From Pelagibacterium sp. 26DY04 (GTDB lineage Bacteria; Pseudomonadota; Alphaproteobacteria; Rhizobiales; Devosiaceae), in NCBI RefSeq assembly GCF_031202305.1, contig NZ_CP101731.1:3474501-3538500 (forward strand): 64,000 nt of DNA, in the 5' to 3' direction. Under the pieces are notes generated by a model. That model searched no databases. It saw nothing but the letters and a program-made list of their open reading frames with translations, and was not told the DNA's origin. Both the position numbers and the translations under genes were made by a program. This document shows positions 15,346 to 24,877 of the stretch, piece after piece (the first letter of the stretch is position 1; every line of letters starts with the position of its first letter).

Positions 15346-16818
15346 CTATTCGACCTGCACCACCTTATAGGGCATGCCGTTCTCGGCCGGATCGCCCGGC
15401 AAAAGGTTGTTGAGCACCAGGAACAGTTCCCGCCCGCGATTGAGCTGGCCCATGCGCTGGGACAGCGTATCGGCATCGTCGCCGCCGCCGGCGCGGACCA
15501 GCCCGAGCTTGATGGTGCGGACGGCGGCCAGGTCCGAGGCCTGGGTGCGCCGCAGGCTGTCGATGGTTTGCTGCGCGCCGGCCCGGAAGGCCTGCGTATC
15601 CTCGCGCCCCGCAAAGATGAAGCGGAAGACGTTCCCGTCAATCCGCGCCACGGACACGTCGAAATGCCATTCCTCGGTCCGGGCCCGGCCCGTCGCCGTT
15701 TCAATGCCGTTGACAGTGCGCGTCGTCACCGTTTCGGGCTGCAGCCCGGCGATCCAGCCCGAGCGCAGGTAATCGGCCAGCGGCGTCGCCGGGGCCACCT
15801 GCGCGCTGTCGAAGCGCAACGCCGCCCCGTCGCCGGCCACCGCCACCACCGCCTGGTTCGACATCTGCAGCGTGTAGCTCGAAGGCACGGTGAAGGTCAG
15901 TCGGTATTGCGGGCTGATATAGCGTTGCCCGACGATTGCACCCTGGCGGCTGGAATCCCCGAAGGTGATGCCTTCGATGGCCGTTAGATACCCCTGCCGG
16001 TCGGTTGTCCCGGTTCCCGGCTCGCCATAATTGCGCGCCTCGTTGATGGCGCGTTGGATGCGGTCGGGGGTCGAGGGATGCGAGGAAAGGAAATCCTCGC
16101 CGCCATTGGAAGCGGAAACGAACTGGGCGAACCGCCCCATGGCGGTCAGGAACCGCGCCGCCGCATGCGGATCGTACCCGGCCCGCGCCGCGATCTTGAT
16201 CCCTTCCCGGTCCGCTTCGAGTTCCTGGTTCTGCGAAAACGCCGCAAGGTTCTGCGCCGTGCGTTCGGCCGTGGCGTTAGGATCGATCACCCCGCCCAGA
16301 ACCCCGGTGATCACCCGGTCGACGATTTCCGATGTCCGCACCCGGTTGGACCGCGCCCGCGCGTGCCGCAGGGTCACGTGAGCGATTTCGTGCGCGATCA
16401 CCGCCGCCAGTTCGCTCATGTCGTTGGCCAGCGCCAGAATGCCGCGCGTCACATAGATAAACCCGCCCGGCAGCGCGAAGGCGTTCACTTCGCTCGAATC
16501 GAGAATGGTGATGGTGAACTGGGTCGAAGGCTGGCCCGCCGCCGCGAGCAGCTTGGAGACCATGCGCGCCAGCATCACCTCGGTCGAGCGATGCTCATAG
16601 ACCCCGCCATAGGAAGCGATGATACGCGGGTGCTCGCGCAGCCCGATCACCGTGTCTTCGGGATCGGTTCCCGCCGGCACGGCGGGCGCCGAACCGCTGG
16701 TCTGGCGCGTGGCGATGTTCGAGCCCCCGATCAGCCCCGAACAGCCCGCAACGGCGGCAACGAGCACCAGGCTCGAACCGGAAAGAAAGGCCCGGCGTGT
16801 CAGTTGTCTTTCACTCAT
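15346..16818 (-). CDS. M48-family metalloprotease, lipoprotein (BepA/LoiP-like)
   Basis: The 490-residue protein has an RR-containing signal and lipobox ending in Cys26 (VAAVAGC). The zinc motif HEIAH is at residues 143-147 and the third ligand lies in the ELEAD block near residue 201. The M48 part runs to about residue 270. The C-terminal 200 residues form a separate domain (YRLTFTVPSSYTLQMSNQAV, then VRTIKLGLVRAGGGDDADTL), typical of the longer alphaproteobacterial members. It probably degrades misfolded outer-membrane proteins in the periplasm. The start overlaps the upstream thermonuclease gene stop by 4 bp. Confidence 0.9.
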   Translation of the reverse strand: MSERQLTRRAFLSGSSLVLVAAVAGCSGLIGGSNIATRQTSGSAPAVPAGTDPEDTVIGLREHPRIIASYGGVYEHRSTEVMLARMVSKLLAAAGQPSTQFTITILDSSEVNAFALPGGFIYVTRGILALANDMSELAAVIAHEIAHVTLRHARARSNRVRTSEIVDRVITGVLGGVIDPNATAERTAQNLAAFSQNQELEADREGIKIAARAGYDPHAAARFLTAMGRFAQFVSASNGGEDFLSSHPSTPDRIQRAINEARNYGEPGTGTTDRQGYLTAIEGITFGDSSRQGAIVGQRYISPQYRLTFTVPSSYTLQMSNQAVVAVAGDGAALRFDSAQVAPATPLADYLRSGWIAGLQPETVTTRTVNGIETATGRARTEEWHFDVSVARIDGNVFRFIFAGREDTQAFRAGAQQTIDSLRRTQASDLAAVRTIKLGLVRAGGGDDADTLSQRMGQLNRGRELFLVLNNLLPGDPAENGMPYKVVQVE

Positions 16819-17624
16819 GGCCTTGCCAGGACCTCGATCTGCTCGGGATGCGTCACTTCGATGCGCGGACCGTCATCCACTTCGATCCAGCCTCGCACCC
16901 GGATCACCGCATTGTCCAGTGACAGTGGATCGATGCCCGCAGCCTCGAAAACCCTCAACCCCGCCCGCTCGATCACGACGGTGAAATCCTCGCGCCAGAC
17001 GCGTCCGAAATTGAGAAAGACCCGGCTGCCCGCCGCCTCGGCATTGAGCACCCGGCCGTCGACCAGTTCATATCCGCCCTCGCGCTCGAGCAGCGTCTCG
17101 GGGTGAGCGGCGTCGCGGATCGCGTAATAGGGATCGCGCCAGATTCCGGCGCCCTCGGCCCGCCCCTGCCCCTCGGCGACGTAGAGGAGATCGAGGCACG
17201 AGCGGTTGTCGGGAAACGAATAGACGCGCGCCAGTCCCGAGCGCAGCATTTCCGCCTGCACCCAAAGGTCTTCCCCGTCTTGCTCGACAACCACATGGGC
17301 CAGCGCGCGCCCATGCCGGTCGCGCGTTTCCCCGCCATAGTGGAGCGTCACGGTCTTGCCCATGACGAGGCTTTCGATCCTGTCCCTGGCTTCGTCAGCC
17401 AGCGGCCAGGTCTCGAACCCCTCGCGTCCCAGCGGCAGCTTGGGCGCCTGAATGCCCACCAGCCGCACGGTCAGCCCGCTATCGAGATCGATGGTATCCC
17501 CATCGGAAATCGCTACCACGCGCCCGGTGGGGCCTGGAGTAAGGCTATCGCATGTTTGGGAAAGCGCAGGCGCCGCACCCGGCACAGCCATGAGAAGTGT
17601 CGTCACGAGCAACCGTCTGAGCAA
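16815..17624 (-). CDS. exported thermonuclease (SNase)-like protein
   Basis: A TTG start at 17624, after an AGAGG ribosome site, yields 269 residues beginning with a clean signal peptide (MLRRLLVTTLLMAVPGAAPA). The longer frame from ATG 17726 adds 34 polar residues before it and looks less likely. DGDTIDL (D41, D43) and VRLVGIQAP with Arg54 match the calcium and catalytic positions of staphylococcal nuclease, and the OB-fold continues to about residue 160. The C-terminal 110 residues (VLNAEAAGSRVFLNFGRVW, then VIRVRGWIEV) are an OB-like extension seen in rhizobial homologues. It overlaps the protease gene downstream and is probably co-transcribed. Confidence 0.8.
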   Translation of the reverse strand: MLRRLLVTTLLMAVPGAAPALSQTCDSLTPGPTGRVVAISDGDTIDLDSGLTVRLVGIQAPKLPLGREGFETWPLADEARDRIESLVMGKTVTLHYGGETRDRHGRALAHVVVEQDGEDLWVQAEMLRSGLARVYSFPDNRSCLDLLYVAEGQGRAEGAGIWRDPYYAIRDAAHPETLLEREGGYELVDGRVLNAEAAGSRVFLNFGRVWREDFTVVIERAGLRVFEAAGIDPLSLDNAVIRVRGWIEVDDGPRIEVTHPEQIEVLARP

Positions 17625-17817
17625 GTTTTGGCCTCTAACCAAGTACCGGAGCCGCCCGGCATCCTCTCGACGAACCGCCGCACACCCCCGCAATGCTTCG
17701 GAATCGATTATGCGGCCACTGTGCACTTAATTGCGGCAAAAATCATCAATATTGTCCGCGATGCCGAGCTTTGGCCGCTTAGGTGTTGCATTTGCGCGGC
17801 TTTGCGTCGCCGGTGCG

Positions 17818-18372
17818 CTACGCCACCGCCCTGTTCTTCTCAATCATCCCCGCCAGCGCTTGCACCTGCCGGTCGGCGATGCCCATTTCCTTTAGATGCT
17901 GCGCGGTGTTGAGCACATAATCGACATTAGGCCCCGCCTCGCCCACGGCGCCATCCACCAATGCAAGCTGTTCTTCCAGCGACAGCCGCCCCGCATATTG
18001 GACATGGTGCGGATCGGCGACAAAGGTCAGCGCCTCGACCAGTTCCCCGCTCGCCAGCCGCGCCGGGCGATGGGTTTCCAGATACACCCCCGTCACCTGC
18101 TCGCGCTCGCGCAGATACTCGCGCACCTCGATCCAGTTCTCCTCGGCCACCTTGAACGCCATCCCCACGCACGCCCCGCCGCGCTCGAGCCCGAACACCA
18201 GTCCCGGCCGCTCGGCCGTGCCCCGGTGACGATGAGAATAGATGCACAGCCTTCTGTGCACACCGCGCAGCAGCGCCCGCTCGGCCCGCTCGAAAGCAAA
18301 GCCCGGTCGCCAGATCAGCGAGCCATAGCCGAAAACCCAGGGAACGGGGGAGGAATCTTGCGCCATGGCCAT
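17818..18372 (-). CDS. gamma-glutamylcyclotransferase, ChaC type
   Basis: ATG 18372 gives 184 residues (a second Met is two codons on). WVFGYGSLIWRPGF at residues 11-24 is the substrate-cradle signature of the ChaC/GGCT fold, and the region TAERPGLVFGLERGGACVG and YVLNTAQHLKEMG are family features. ChaC enzymes cleave glutathione to 5-oxoproline and Cys-Gly in the cytoplasm. It stands alone, divergent from the DUF2125 gene. Confidence 0.88.
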   Translation of the reverse strand: MAMAQDSSPVPWVFGYGSLIWRPGFAFERAERALLRGVHRRLCIYSHRHRGTAERPGLVFGLERGGACVGMAFKVAEENWIEVREYLREREQVTGVYLETHRPARLASGELVEALTFVADPHHVQYAGRLSLEEQLALVDGAVGEAGPNVDYVLNTAQHLKEMGIADRQVQALAGMIEKNRAVA

Positions 18373-18473
18373 GAGATGACACGCGCCGGCCCGCCGTGCA
18401 AGGGATGGCCCCGCATGCCAGATTTGCACTTTGCCCCATGACGGACACGGACGAACCCGATAAGAGGAAACCC

Positions 18474-19442
18474 ATGAAGCGCTTTGTCATTCTGATCGTT
18501 GCCGTCGTGGCCGTTTCCGTCCTCTGGATGGCCGGCTGGTTCTATATCGCCGGGCAGGTTCGCGCCGAGATCGCCGCCCTGGCCCAGGCCGACGGCATCG
18601 TCCAGCCCCGGCTGACCTGCGAAAGTCTCGATGTCGGCGGCGCCCCGTTCTCCTTTTCGCCCCATTGCGAGGGCTCCCAGATCACCTCGGGCGATATCAC
18701 GATCGATCTTGCCGACATCCGCGGCACGGCGCTGTTCTACAATCCCTTCCACATCCAGATCTTGGCCACCGGCCCGGCGCGGATGACCGACGCCTTCACC
18801 GGCGCAACCCAGGAATTGCGCTGGACCAACCTCCACGCCAGCCTGCGTCTCGATGACGGCTCGATCGAACGGCTTTCCGCCGTCGCCGACGATCTCGTCT
18901 ATGCCGATATGCTGATGGGGGAAAACCTCATCGGCACCTCCGGCCATGCCGAACTCCACCTGATCGACGCCACCTCACCCGACGCCCCCGCCGGCTCGGG
19001 CCGCGTCTATGACGCCTATGCGGTGTTCGAGGATGTCGACAGCCAGCCCTACGAAATCGCCAACGGCCGCATGAGCGTGGACGCGCAGTTGACCGGCCTG
19101 CCCGATCCGGCGCTTTGGTCCGACCCGCAAGCCCTCGCCTTCTGGCAGGCGCTGGGCGGGCAGCTCACCCTGCGCGCGCTGGAGGCCACCGCCGATGGCC
19201 TTTCGCTCACCGCCGAGGGCCAGGCAAGCCTCTCGGACGCGGGCCTCGTCAACGCCAATCTCGACGTGGTCTCCCAAGGGGTGGCCGAGCGCATCGAAAA
19301 TCTCGTCGGCGACCCGTCGCTGGCCGAAATCATCCTGGGCAGCCCCGACCAAGGCGGCGCCTCGCGCCAGAACCTCTCGGTCACCAACGGCACCGTCACC
19401 GTCGGCATCCTCCCCGTCGCCGCGCTACCGCCGCTGTTCTAG
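18474..19442 (+). CDS. DUF2125 family protein, membrane-anchored
   Basis: ATG 18474 (AGAGGA at 18463-18468) gives 322 residues; ATG 18438 would add 12 polar residues. An N-terminal anchor (residues 4-22) is followed by a beta-rich extracytoplasmic domain. C38 and C54 flank DVGGAPFSFSP and may form a disulfide. Proteins of this type are confined to alphaproteobacteria, often near tyrC and hisC as here, and have no assigned function. It converges on the HAD gene with a 4-bp overlap of the coding ends. Confidence 0.82.
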   Translation: MKRFVILIVAVVAVSVLWMAGWFYIAGQVRAEIAALAQADGIVQPRLTCESLDVGGAPFSFSPHCEGSQITSGDITIDLADIRGTALFYNPFHIQILATGPARMTDAFTGATQELRWTNLHASLRLDDGSIERLSAVADDLVYADMLMGENLIGTSGHAELHLIDATSPDAPAGSGRVYDAYAVFEDVDSQPYEIANGRMSVDAQLTGLPDPALWSDPQALAFWQALGGQLTLRALEATADGLSLTAEGQASLSDAGLVNANLDVVSQGVAERIENLVGDPSLAEIILGSPDQGGASRQNLSVTNGTVTVGILPVAALPPLF

Positions 19443-20044
19443 GTCGAGAATTCCGAGAGACAGTCGGTCAGCCGCAAACCTTCAGTCCAGTGCACGGCTT
19501 TCCATCCTGCCTCTATGGCGGCTGCGACGTTCGCCTCGGTATCGTCCACTAGGATCAACGCTTCAGGCGCCATCCCGCAGCCCAGCGCCGCTGCTTCGAA
19601 GAACGCATGATCCGGCTTTCTTGCTCCAACTTGCGAGGAATAGAAGATGCCGTCGACATGCTCTCCTAGGCCCAGGTCCTCCATCAGATATTTCGCACGC
19701 AGATGTTCTTGATTGGTGGCCAGAGAGACTGCGATCCCCTTGCTTCTGAGTTCCTCGCATTGGGCGAGCACGTCCTCATCGATCCGCGCGTCCATCGAAA
19801 ACCAGTAGTCGATGAAGGCATCAACGGAGAGGGTGGGCGAAAGCTTCGGCAGGCAAGCCGTCAGCGCCTCGTGCAGACCTCGCCTACCTACTATGATCTC
19901 GCCCCAATACGGGGCGAAAAATTCGGACTGGAGCCTTTGGGGCACTACACCGAGATCGCGTTCGAGGTCTGTCGCCCAAGGCATTCCATCCGCCGGCCGC
20001 CCCTTGACGACCACGCCGTCCACATCAAGCATTACATGCAACAT
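19439..20044 (-). CDS. HAD-superfamily hydrolase
   Basis: ATG 20044 gives 201 residues; the long open frame upstream overlaps tyrC and is rejected. Motif I is LDVDGVVVKG, motif II SLATNQ, and the last motif LILVDDTEANVAAA, as in the Cof/PGP-like HAD phosphatases with a small helical cap (residues 15-85). Substrate unknown. It begins 26 bp after the tyrC stop, so it may be the last gene of the leftward hisC-tyrC run. Codon use and the less GC-rich third positions differ slightly from the neighbours. Confidence 0.85.
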   Translation of the reverse strand: MLHVMLDVDGVVVKGRPADGMPWATDLERDLGVVPQRLQSEFFAPYWGEIIVGRRGLHEALTACLPKLSPTLSVDAFIDYWFSMDARIDEDVLAQCEELRSKGIAVSLATNQEHLRAKYLMEDLGLGEHVDGIFYSSQVGARKPDHAFFEAAALGCGMAPEALILVDDTEANVAAAIEAGWKAVHWTEGLRLTDCLSEFST

Positions 20045-20070
20045 CGCACCTGCCTCTGGGGAAGCCTCAG

Positions 20071-20985
20071 CTATTTCCCATCCCCATGCGGGCGCCCGAA
20101 GTCGGGCGCTGCGGTTTCCTGCCCCGCTTCGATGATCGAGCGCCGGATGTCTCGCGTGCGGGTAAAGAGCGTTTCGAGCGCTTCCCCGTCCCCTACACGC
20201 ACCGCCCGCTGAAGCACCGAAAGGTCCTCCAGAAACCGTCCCAGCATTTCGAGCACGGCATCGCGATTGGTCAGGAACACATCGCGCCACATCACCGGAT
20301 CGGACGCCGCGATACGGGTGAAATCGCGGAAACCACCGGCCGAGAACTTGATGACTTCCGATTTGGTCACCGTTTCGAGATCGTCCGCCGTCCCAACGAT
20401 ATTGTAGGCGATAAGGTGCGGCACATGGCTTACGATGGCGACGACCAGATCATGGTGTTCGGCATCCATGACCTCAACATCCGAGCCCAGCCCCTTCCAG
20501 AACGCGGTGACCTTGTCGATCGCCGCTTCCGACGTCCCCTCGGGCGGGGTGAGGATGCACCAGCGGTTTTCAAAAAGGCTGGCAAACCCCGCCGCCGGCC
20601 CCGAATATTCTGTACCCGCCATCGGGTGCGCGGGAACGAAATCCACCCCCTCTGGCAGATGCGGCCCCACCGCCGTCAACACATGGCCCTTGACCGACCC
20701 CACGTCCGAAACGATCGCGCCGGGCTTGAGATGCGGCGCGATCTGCCGCGCCACCGCCTCGTACGACCCCACGGGCGAACAGAGGATCACCAGATCCGCC
20801 CCCTCGACCGCTTCTCCCGCATCGAGCGTATAGATGTCGCCCAGCCCCAAAGCCTTGGCCTCGTCGAGGGTCGTCTGCCGCCGCGTGGCAATCGCGATGG
20901 TCTGAACCAGCCCCGCCCGCCGCGCCGCGCGCGCAATCGATGAGCCGATGAGCCCGATGCCGATAAGGGCAAGTTTTTCGATCAT
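20071..20985 (-). CDS. tyrC: prephenate/arogenate dehydrogenase
   Basis: The 304-residue protein opens with an NAD(P)-binding Rossmann motif (LALIGIGLIGSSIARAARRAG). DVGSVKG and FVPAHPMAGTEYSGP carry the family's catalytic and substrate-binding residues, including the active-site His in SHVPHLIAY. It makes the last steps towards tyrosine. Its start overlaps the hisC stop by 4 bp; the pair is common in alphaproteobacteria, where this HisC homologue can also serve aromatic transamination. Confidence 0.93.
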   Translation of the reverse strand: MIEKLALIGIGLIGSSIARAARRAGLVQTIAIATRRQTTLDEAKALGLGDIYTLDAGEAVEGADLVILCSPVGSYEAVARQIAPHLKPGAIVSDVGSVKGHVLTAVGPHLPEGVDFVPAHPMAGTEYSGPAAGFASLFENRWCILTPPEGTSEAAIDKVTAFWKGLGSDVEVMDAEHHDLVVAIVSHVPHLIAYNIVGTADDLETVTKSEVIKFSAGGFRDFTRIAASDPVMWRDVFLTNRDAVLEMLGRFLEDLSVLQRAVRVGDGEALETLFTRTRDIRRSIIEAGQETAAPDFGRPHGDGK

Positions 20986-22091
20986 TGCCGTTCCATGAAG
21001 TCTTTGAGGCAGTCGGCCACTGCTTCCATCGCTTCGGCGCTGCCGATCGAAATCCGCAGCCCGTTGGAAATCCCGTATCCGCCCATCTCGCGCACCACCA
21101 GCCCGCGCTCGAGCAGCGCCTTGTTAGCATCGGCCGCCGTATGGCCGGGAGTGTCGGGAAACAGCACAAGGATGAAATTGCCCTGGCTGGGCAACACCCG
21201 CAGCCGGTTCGACGCGATCCTGGCCGTCAGCCAGTCCCGCCACTTCTCGTTGTGCTCGCGCAGCGCCCTGGTGAACGTCAGATCGCGTGCAGCAGCCGTC
21301 GCAGCCACCTGTCCCAGCACCGAAACGTTGAACGGGCCGCGAATGCGGTTGATCGCATCGACCACATGGGCCGGCCCGTAGAGCCACCCCACCCGCGCCG
21401 CCGCCAATCCCATCTTGGAGAAGGTCCTCACCATAACGACGTTCTCGGATCGCTCCACCAGCGAAATCCCCACCCCGTAATCCTCCGCCGTCACATATTC
21501 AGCGTAGGCGGAATCGATCACCAGCAGCACATTGGCCGGCAGGCCCGCATGCAGCCTGTCGAGCTCCTCGGCGCTGAGATAGGTACCGGTGGGATTGTTG
21601 GGATTGGCGAGGAAGACGATTTTCGTCTTGGCGGTCACCGCCGCCAGAAGCGCATCCACATCGGCGGTAAAATCGGTTTCGGGCGCCACCACCGGGGTTC
21701 CACCCGCCGCTTGGGTCACGATCGGATAGACCATGAAGCCATATTGGCTCATCACCGCCTCGTCCCCATCCCCGATATAGGTCTGGGCCAGAAGGTGCAG
21801 CACTTCGTCCGAGCCGGCGCCCACCACGATCCGATCGGGATCGATACCATGCACCTCGCCCAGCGTCTCGCGCAGCATGCGCGACGACCCTTCGGGATAG
21901 ATTTCGAGCTTTTCGGCCGCCGCCTTCACCGCCTCGACTGCCTTGGGGCTGGCCCCGAGCGGGGATTCATTGGCCGAAAGCTTGATGTCCTCGCCCGCCT
22001 TTTTCCCCGGCGCGCTCGACCGCCCCGGCACATAAGGGGCAATGGTCAAAATCCCCGGCTGCGGAACAGGTCTGTCGGTCATCGGTCGCAT
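20982..22091 (-). CDS. hisC: histidinol-phosphate aminotransferase (aminotransferase class I/II)
   Basis: The 369-residue protein has the PLP fold of HisC: LSANESPLGASPKAVEA at the N-terminus, NPNNPTGT at 163-169, and the Schiff-base lysine K226 in RTFSKMGLAAARVGW. A second ATG at 22082 is a possible start. Beside tyrC it may accept imidazole acetol phosphate, aromatic substrates or both. Confidence 0.92.
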   Translation of the reverse strand: MRPMTDRPVPQPGILTIAPYVPGRSSAPGKKAGEDIKLSANESPLGASPKAVEAVKAAAEKLEIYPEGSSRMLRETLGEVHGIDPDRIVVGAGSDEVLHLLAQTYIGDGDEAVMSQYGFMVYPIVTQAAGGTPVVAPETDFTADVDALLAAVTAKTKIVFLANPNNPTGTYLSAEELDRLHAGLPANVLLVIDSAYAEYVTAEDYGVGISLVERSENVVMVRTFSKMGLAAARVGWLYGPAHVVDAINRIRGPFNVSVLGQVAATAAARDLTFTRALREHNEKWRDWLTARIASNRLRVLPSQGNFILVLFPDTPGHTAADANKALLERGLVVREMGGYGISNGLRISIGSAEAMEAVADCLKDFMERQ

Positions 22092-22172
22092 CGCTTGGCA
22101 AAATCAACAAAAAAGCCCCCCAGGGAGCCGCGCGGACCATAGTGAAACCAAAACCACAAGGCAATCGCGCGC

Positions 22173-22907
22173 TTAAAGGCTACCGCGCGCCGTCTGCGGC
22201 GCCAGTTCCGGGCTCGCCAGCGCCTTTTCGGCCCGCTTGCGCCGCGCCACCGCCGGAAACTGCTCCTTTTTTGCCTTGACGCAGGTCACCCCGGCAAAAG
22301 TAGGCCCGAAAAGCCGCCCGCTCTTCTCGAACACCCGCGCCCAGCGCAAAATCGCACCCGAATGGATCGGTGGCAGATAGAGGCAATCGCGCCAGGCTTC
22401 GGGCGTGAACGAATGATCGCGCAACAGCTTGTCGAGCTGTCCGCGCGAATAGGGCTGGCCATAGCCGAAGGGGTTGTTATCGAGCCCCGCCCACGGCCCG
22501 CGCCGGCGCGGCACCACAATCACCAGTTTGGCATTGGGCGCGCAGACGCGCCAAAGCTCGCGCATCATCTCTTCGGGATCGACCACATGCTCGAACCCAT
22601 GGACGATGATCACCATATCCATCGCCGCATCGGTCAGCGGCATCTCCAGCGGATCGCAGAGCACCGTATGGGACGGCCCTTCGCGCGGCCAGCTCGAGGC
22701 CCCCTGCCGCGCCGGCATGAAGGCCAGAACCCGCTCGGCGCCCTTGAGCGCCCCGCGCAGATAGGGCGTGGCGAATCCCAGACCCAACAGCCGCAATCCG
22801 GTGACGTCCCCGGCCAGCGCGCTCACCTCCTGGCGGATCAAGCCCCGCGTCAGCCGCCCCAGCGGGGATTTATAGAATCGGATAAGGCCATCGACGTCGG
22901 GCGTCAT
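22173..22907 (-). CDS. class I SAM-dependent methyltransferase
   Basis: ATG 22907, preceded by AAGGAG, gives 244 residues. The SAM-binding core shows LRLLGLGFATPYL as motif I (an unusual, less Gly-rich loop), LCDPLEMPLTDAAMDMVII and HGFEHVVDPEEMMREL. It resembles the methyltransferases that lie between hisC and gloB in many rhizobia. The substrate is unknown. The C-terminal tail is basic and probably flexible. Confidence 0.82.
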   Translation of the reverse strand: MTPDVDGLIRFYKSPLGRLTRGLIRQEVSALAGDVTGLRLLGLGFATPYLRGALKGAERVLAFMPARQGASSWPREGPSHTVLCDPLEMPLTDAAMDMVIIVHGFEHVVDPEEMMRELWRVCAPNAKLVIVVPRRRGPWAGLDNNPFGYGQPYSRGQLDKLLRDHSFTPEAWRDCLYLPPIHSGAILRWARVFEKSGRLFGPTFAGVTCVKAKKEQFPAVARRKRAEKALASPELAPQTARGSL

Positions 22908-23020
22908 CGGATCTCCTTGCCATCGCCCCTTATTTGGCCGCATCAAGCGCCCACGTCAAACCTTGCGCGCCGCCGCCCCGCGCCCTACCCTCGCGGGCAA
23001 AACATCTGGAGGCTCTTCCC

Positions 23021-23788
23021 ATGCCGCTCGAAATCGCTCTCTTTCCCGCCCTCAGCGACAATTTCGGCTATCTCGTCCACGATACCGCCTCGGGCCGTGT
23101 CGCCGCCATCGACGCGCCCGACGAAGCGCCCATCGTGGCCGAACTGGAAAAGCGCGGCTGGACGCTGACCGATATCCTCATCACCCACCACCACGCCGAC
23201 CACACCGACGCCATCGCCCCGCTCAAGCGCCGCTTCGACGCCCATGTGATCGGCCCGCGCGAAGAATCGGGCAGGATTTCCGGCCTCGATACCCTGGTGG
23301 GCGGCGGCGATACGGTGACGCTTGGCGAAACCGTGTTCGAGGTGATCGACGTTCCCGGACACACGCTGGGCCACATCGCCTTCTTCTCGCCGGCCGACAA
23401 GGTGCTGTTTTCCGCCGATGCGCTGTTCTCGCTGGGCGTGGGCCGCATGTTCGAGGGCGATGCCGAAGGGATGTGGAAAGGGCTCGAGCGCCTCAAGACG
23501 CTGCCGGGCGAAACGAGGATCTATTGCGGCCACGAATACACGCTCTCGAACGCCAAATTCGCCCTTTCGGTCGATCCCGAAAACGCCGCCCTCAAAACCC
23601 GCGCCAACGAGGTCCAGCGCCAGCGCGATGCGGGCGAACCCACCATCCCCGCAACCCTCTCCGATGAACTTGCCGCAAATCCCTTCCTGCGCGCCGACAC
23701 CCCCGAACTGGCCCAGGCCATGAATCTTTCCGGCGCCCCCGCCTGGCAGGTCTTTGGCGCCCTGAGGAAAGCCAAGGACAATTTCTGA
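23021..23788 (+). CDS. gloB: hydroxyacylglutathione hydrolase (glyoxalase II)
   Basis: ATG 23021 with GGAGG ten bases upstream gives 255 residues. The metallo-beta-lactamase metal motif THHHADHTD is at residues 55-63, and DVPGHTLGHIAFF, FSADALFS and CGHEYTLSNAKFA supply the remaining ligands and the glutathione site in the C-terminal helical domain. It hydrolyses S-lactoylglutathione to D-lactate and glutathione. Confidence 0.94.
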   Translation: MPLEIALFPALSDNFGYLVHDTASGRVAAIDAPDEAPIVAELEKRGWTLTDILITHHHADHTDAIAPLKRRFDAHVIGPREESGRISGLDTLVGGGDTVTLGETVFEVIDVPGHTLGHIAFFSPADKVLFSADALFSLGVGRMFEGDAEGMWKGLERLKTLPGETRIYCGHEYTLSNAKFALSVDPENAALKTRANEVQRQRDAGEPTIPATLSDELAANPFLRADTPELAQAMNLSGAPAWQVFGALRKAKDNF

Positions 23789-23836
23789 GATCCGCCGCTC
23801 CTTCGTCGGAGCTGAAGCATCCCGCCACCCTATCCT

Positions 23837-23873
23837 ATCACTCCGGGACGTGTTCCCGGAGTTCGGCGGCAGC
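23837..23873. repeat. short palindromic dispersed repeat
   Basis: A palindrome around CTCCGGGACGTGTTCCCGGAG followed by TTCGGCGGCAGC is repeated with small changes at 43148-43185 and 48626-48664. All copies are intergenic. It resembles REP-type elements of rhizobia. Confidence 0.7.
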
Positions 23874-23886
23874 ACCCGTCAAAGTC

Positions 23887-24042
23887 CTACAGCCTCTGCC
23901 GCAGCTCATCGATCCGCTGAATCTGCGCCTCCAGCTCGGATTTGAGCGCCAGCCGATCGGCGTCCGAATAGCGATTGACCGCCACGGTGCGCTCGAGCTC
24001 CTCTATGGCGCGGGTGAGCTTGGCGAGCGATGGGGCGGACAT
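23887..24042 (-). CDS. small coiled-coil protein, 51 residues
   Basis: ATG 24042 with GGAGTT upstream gives 51 residues. Heptad-like spacing runs through LTRAIEELERTVAV and LALKSELEAQIQRIDELRQ, predicting two helices. Highly charged, no signal. It lies between gloB (convergent) and the SDR gene. Family not recognised; similar short coiled-coil ORFs occur in rhizobial genomes. Confidence 0.55.
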   Translation of the reverse strand: MSAPSLAKLTRAIEELERTVAVNRYSDADRLALKSELEAQIQRIDELRQRL

Positions 24043-24130
24043 GAGCGGAACTCCAGGTTTGGTTTGCGCGTGCTTAGCACGCAGATCGGCAAAACACGAG
24101 CATCCCCGCTCCGTTCCCCGTGCCTCGGCC

Positions 24131-24877
24131 CTAGCCTCTTCCGACAAACGGCATTTGCGTAGCCATCACCGTCATGGTGAGCGTATTGGCTTCGAGCGGC
24201 AAGCTCGCCATGTAGCTCACCGCATTGGCGATGTGGCTGACATCGATCGTCGGCTCGATCCCGATCGAGCCGTCTGCCTGCAGGACACCGGTCGCCATGC
24301 GCGCGGTCATGTCGGTTCCAGCGTTGCCGATATCGATCTGGCCCACCGCAATGTTGAAGGGCCGTCCGTCGAGGGCCGCGGCCTTGGTCAGCCCGGTAAT
24401 AGCGTGCTTGGTCGCCGCATAGGGCGCCGATTGCGGTCGCGGCGTGGTTGCCGAGATCGAGCCGTTGTTGATGATGCGCCCCCCCTGCGGTGTCTGGCTC
24501 TTGAAATGTTTGAAAGCCTGTTGCGTGCAGAAGAACGCGCCGGAAAGGTTGGCCGCGACCACCTGACCCCACTGATCCTGCGAAACCTCTTCCAGCGGTA
24601 TCGAGGGCGCGTTCATGCCCGCGTTATTGACCAGCAGATCGAGGCGCCCCCATCGTTGGACGACCCGCTCGAACGCCGCCTGCACTGCGGATCTGTCCCC
24701 GATATCGACCGGCACCGGCAATATACCGTCCCCTGCCCGGTCGATCTCCGCCGCCGCGGCCTCCAGCACCTCCTTGCGCCGCCCGAACAAGGCAACCAGG
24801 AAACCGTCCTCGCCCAGGCGCCTGGCAATCGCCTTGCCGATCCCCGATCCGCCTCCGGTCACGATCGCCACTTTCAT
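24131..24877 (-). CDS. SDR-family oxidoreductase of the lacI-denD operon
   Basis: The 248-residue classical SDR has [12 protein letters not shown] (cofactor loop, residues 7-18), NNAGMNAP, an active-site Ser in NGSISA and Tyr-x3-Lys in PYAATKHA. It is the last gene of lacI-denD-SDR, overlapping denD by 4 bp. A sugar-acid or keto-acid dehydrogenase role is likely from context; the exact substrate is not visible. Confidence 0.88.
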   Translation of the reverse strand: MKVAIVTGGGSGIGKAIARRLGEDGFLVALFGRRKEVLEAAAAEIDRAGDGILPVPVDIGDRSAVQAAFERVVQRWGRLDLLVNNAGMNAPSIPLEEVSQDQWGQVVAANLSGAFFCTQQAFKHFKSQTPQGGRIINNGSISATTPRPQSAPYAATKHAITGLTKAAALDGRPFNIAVGQIDIGNAGTDMTARMATGVLQADGSIGIEPTIDVSHIANAVSYMASLPLEANTLTMTVMATQMPFVGRG

